The translations under genes were made by a program, and so were the position numbers. Positions 6,121-6,508 of a stretch of DNA of 6,508 nt are shown here, in pieces; position 1 is the first letter of the stretch, and every line of letters starts with the position of its first letter. The notes under the pieces are model-generated. The model saw only the letters and a program-made list of their open reading frames with translations, made no database searches and was not told where the DNA came from. The DNA is from an uncultured Collinsella sp. (GTDB lineage: Bacteria; Actinomycetota; Coriobacteriia; Coriobacteriales; Coriobacteriaceae). Where the stretch lies: the NCBI GenBank assembly GCA_958403395.1, contig CATXXF010000067.1, positions 1-6,508 on the forward strand. The letters are read 5' to 3'.

Positions 6121-6330
6121 ATGCATTCTTCCAATGACGCAGCACAGCAGCCATCCCTAAATCATGCAAACCTTTTCTCCTTCCCCCCGACACAGAGAAA
6201 CGGCCTCCTCGACTCCCCCACCACAAAAGCCAAACGTTCTGCAGACCAACACCTCAACCTGCAGACATCCTTCGAAAAACTCCAGGCCTCACTAGACCAG
6301 GCATTCCCCAACCAAGCCCGGGCATACTAG
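6121..6330 (+). CDS. Small hypothetical ORF, doubtful
   Basis: This 69-codon frame starts with ATG. GAGGAGG lies ten bases upstream, which is a longer gap than usual. The product is hydrophilic and rich in Q, N and S, with no membrane segment, signal peptide or motif I recognise; the C-terminal third could be helical (SFEKLQASLDQAF). CATAAT at 6044-6049 could be a -10 element, but no good -35 accompanies it. Another frame, open from 5927, ends in TAA at 6116-6118 two bases before this ATG, which might hint at coupling or be chance. The C-rich strand here could also give an open frame without coding. Confidence 0.3.
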   Translation: MHSSNDAAQQPSLNHANLFSFPPTQRNGLLDSPTTKAKRSADQHLNLQTSFEKLQASLDQAFPNQARAY

Positions 6331-6453
6331 CCCCTCATCAACAAAGCGCCCCTCGCGCCCCATCTCTTCAGACCTAACGCCACAAGGGCGACGACCTCGA
6401 GTAGGTCAACCTGGGAGGGACGAGGGCTTAGTTCCCCAATCTTTCCGCAGGGG
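6331..6453. other. Intergenic stretch without a recognised gene
   Basis: I see only small hairpins here: CGCC/GGCG around 6378-6390 and GACCT/AGGTC at 6393-6397 and 6403-6407. It does not resemble tRNA, SRP RNA or another structured RNA known to me. It may be the 3' untranslated region of the small ORF or the end of a transcript coming from beyond the right edge. Confidence 0.4.
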
Positions 6454-6496
6454 GCAAAAAGCCTCGCCGCACGAAGTGCGCAGCGAGGCTTTTTGC
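6454..6496. terminator. Strong bidirectional Rho-independent terminator
   Basis: GCAAAAAGCCTCGC (6454-6467) pairs with GCGAGGCTTTTTGC (6483-6496) over 14 bp. CGCAC/GTGCG extends the stem by five pairs past a two-base bulge, leaving a GAA loop. A runs on one side and T runs on the other let it act in both directions. It would end plus-strand transcription from the left, and probably also a minus-strand gene lying beyond the window. Confidence 0.88.
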
Positions 6497-6508
6497 ATGC
6501 CCGAGGAC

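Noticed and set aside
6331..6453. Structured RNA gene such as SRP RNA or a 6C-type RNA
   Set aside because: Only small isolated hairpins are present and none of the conserved loops or C-rich loops of those families can be found.

Overview
The window looks like chromosomal DNA from a moderately GC-rich actinobacterium, most probably a gut Coriobacteriia member such as Collinsella. The basis is codon use, clear AGGAGG-type ribosome sites with GTG and TTG starts, and short palindromic repeats of a kind I associate with that group. The genus is an inference from pattern memory and was not searched.

Layout. Positions 1-1054 (minus) hold an IS110-family transposase that runs off the left edge and is cut by an in-frame amber codon. 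Its upstream non-coding end (about 1055-1200) has the position and folding expected of an IS110 bridge RNA. Positions 1212-1512 carry no credible gene. They hold three different inverted-repeat structures: a diverged copy of a palindrome arm found again at 4735-4849, a GGGGACGTTCTT palindrome cluster, and a MITE-like element of about 120 bp. A minus-strand terminator at 1541-1580 closes an ABC-transporter operon (ATPase 3846-4631, permease 1619-3856, overlapping). That operon has the architecture of a BceAB-type peptide-antibiotic resistance or sensing transporter. A perfect 8-bp inverted repeat overlaps a possible -10 element in front of it.

The divergent intergenic region contains a 37-bp near-perfect hairpin (4735-4849). 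On the plus strand follows the most notable gene, 4881-5870: one open frame that fuses a MutT/NudG-like Nudix hydrolase to a Vsr-type T:G mismatch endonuclease through a basic linker. This suggests one polypeptide that cleans the nucleotide pool and also starts mismatch repair. The right end holds a doubtful 69-codon ORF (6121-6330) and a strong, apparently bidirectional terminator (6454-6496).

The two transporter genes clearly work together. The Nudix-Vsr gene is divergent from them and has no cytosine methyltransferase beside it here. The IS110 copy and the palindromes form an accessory, repeat-rich segment next to the core genes.
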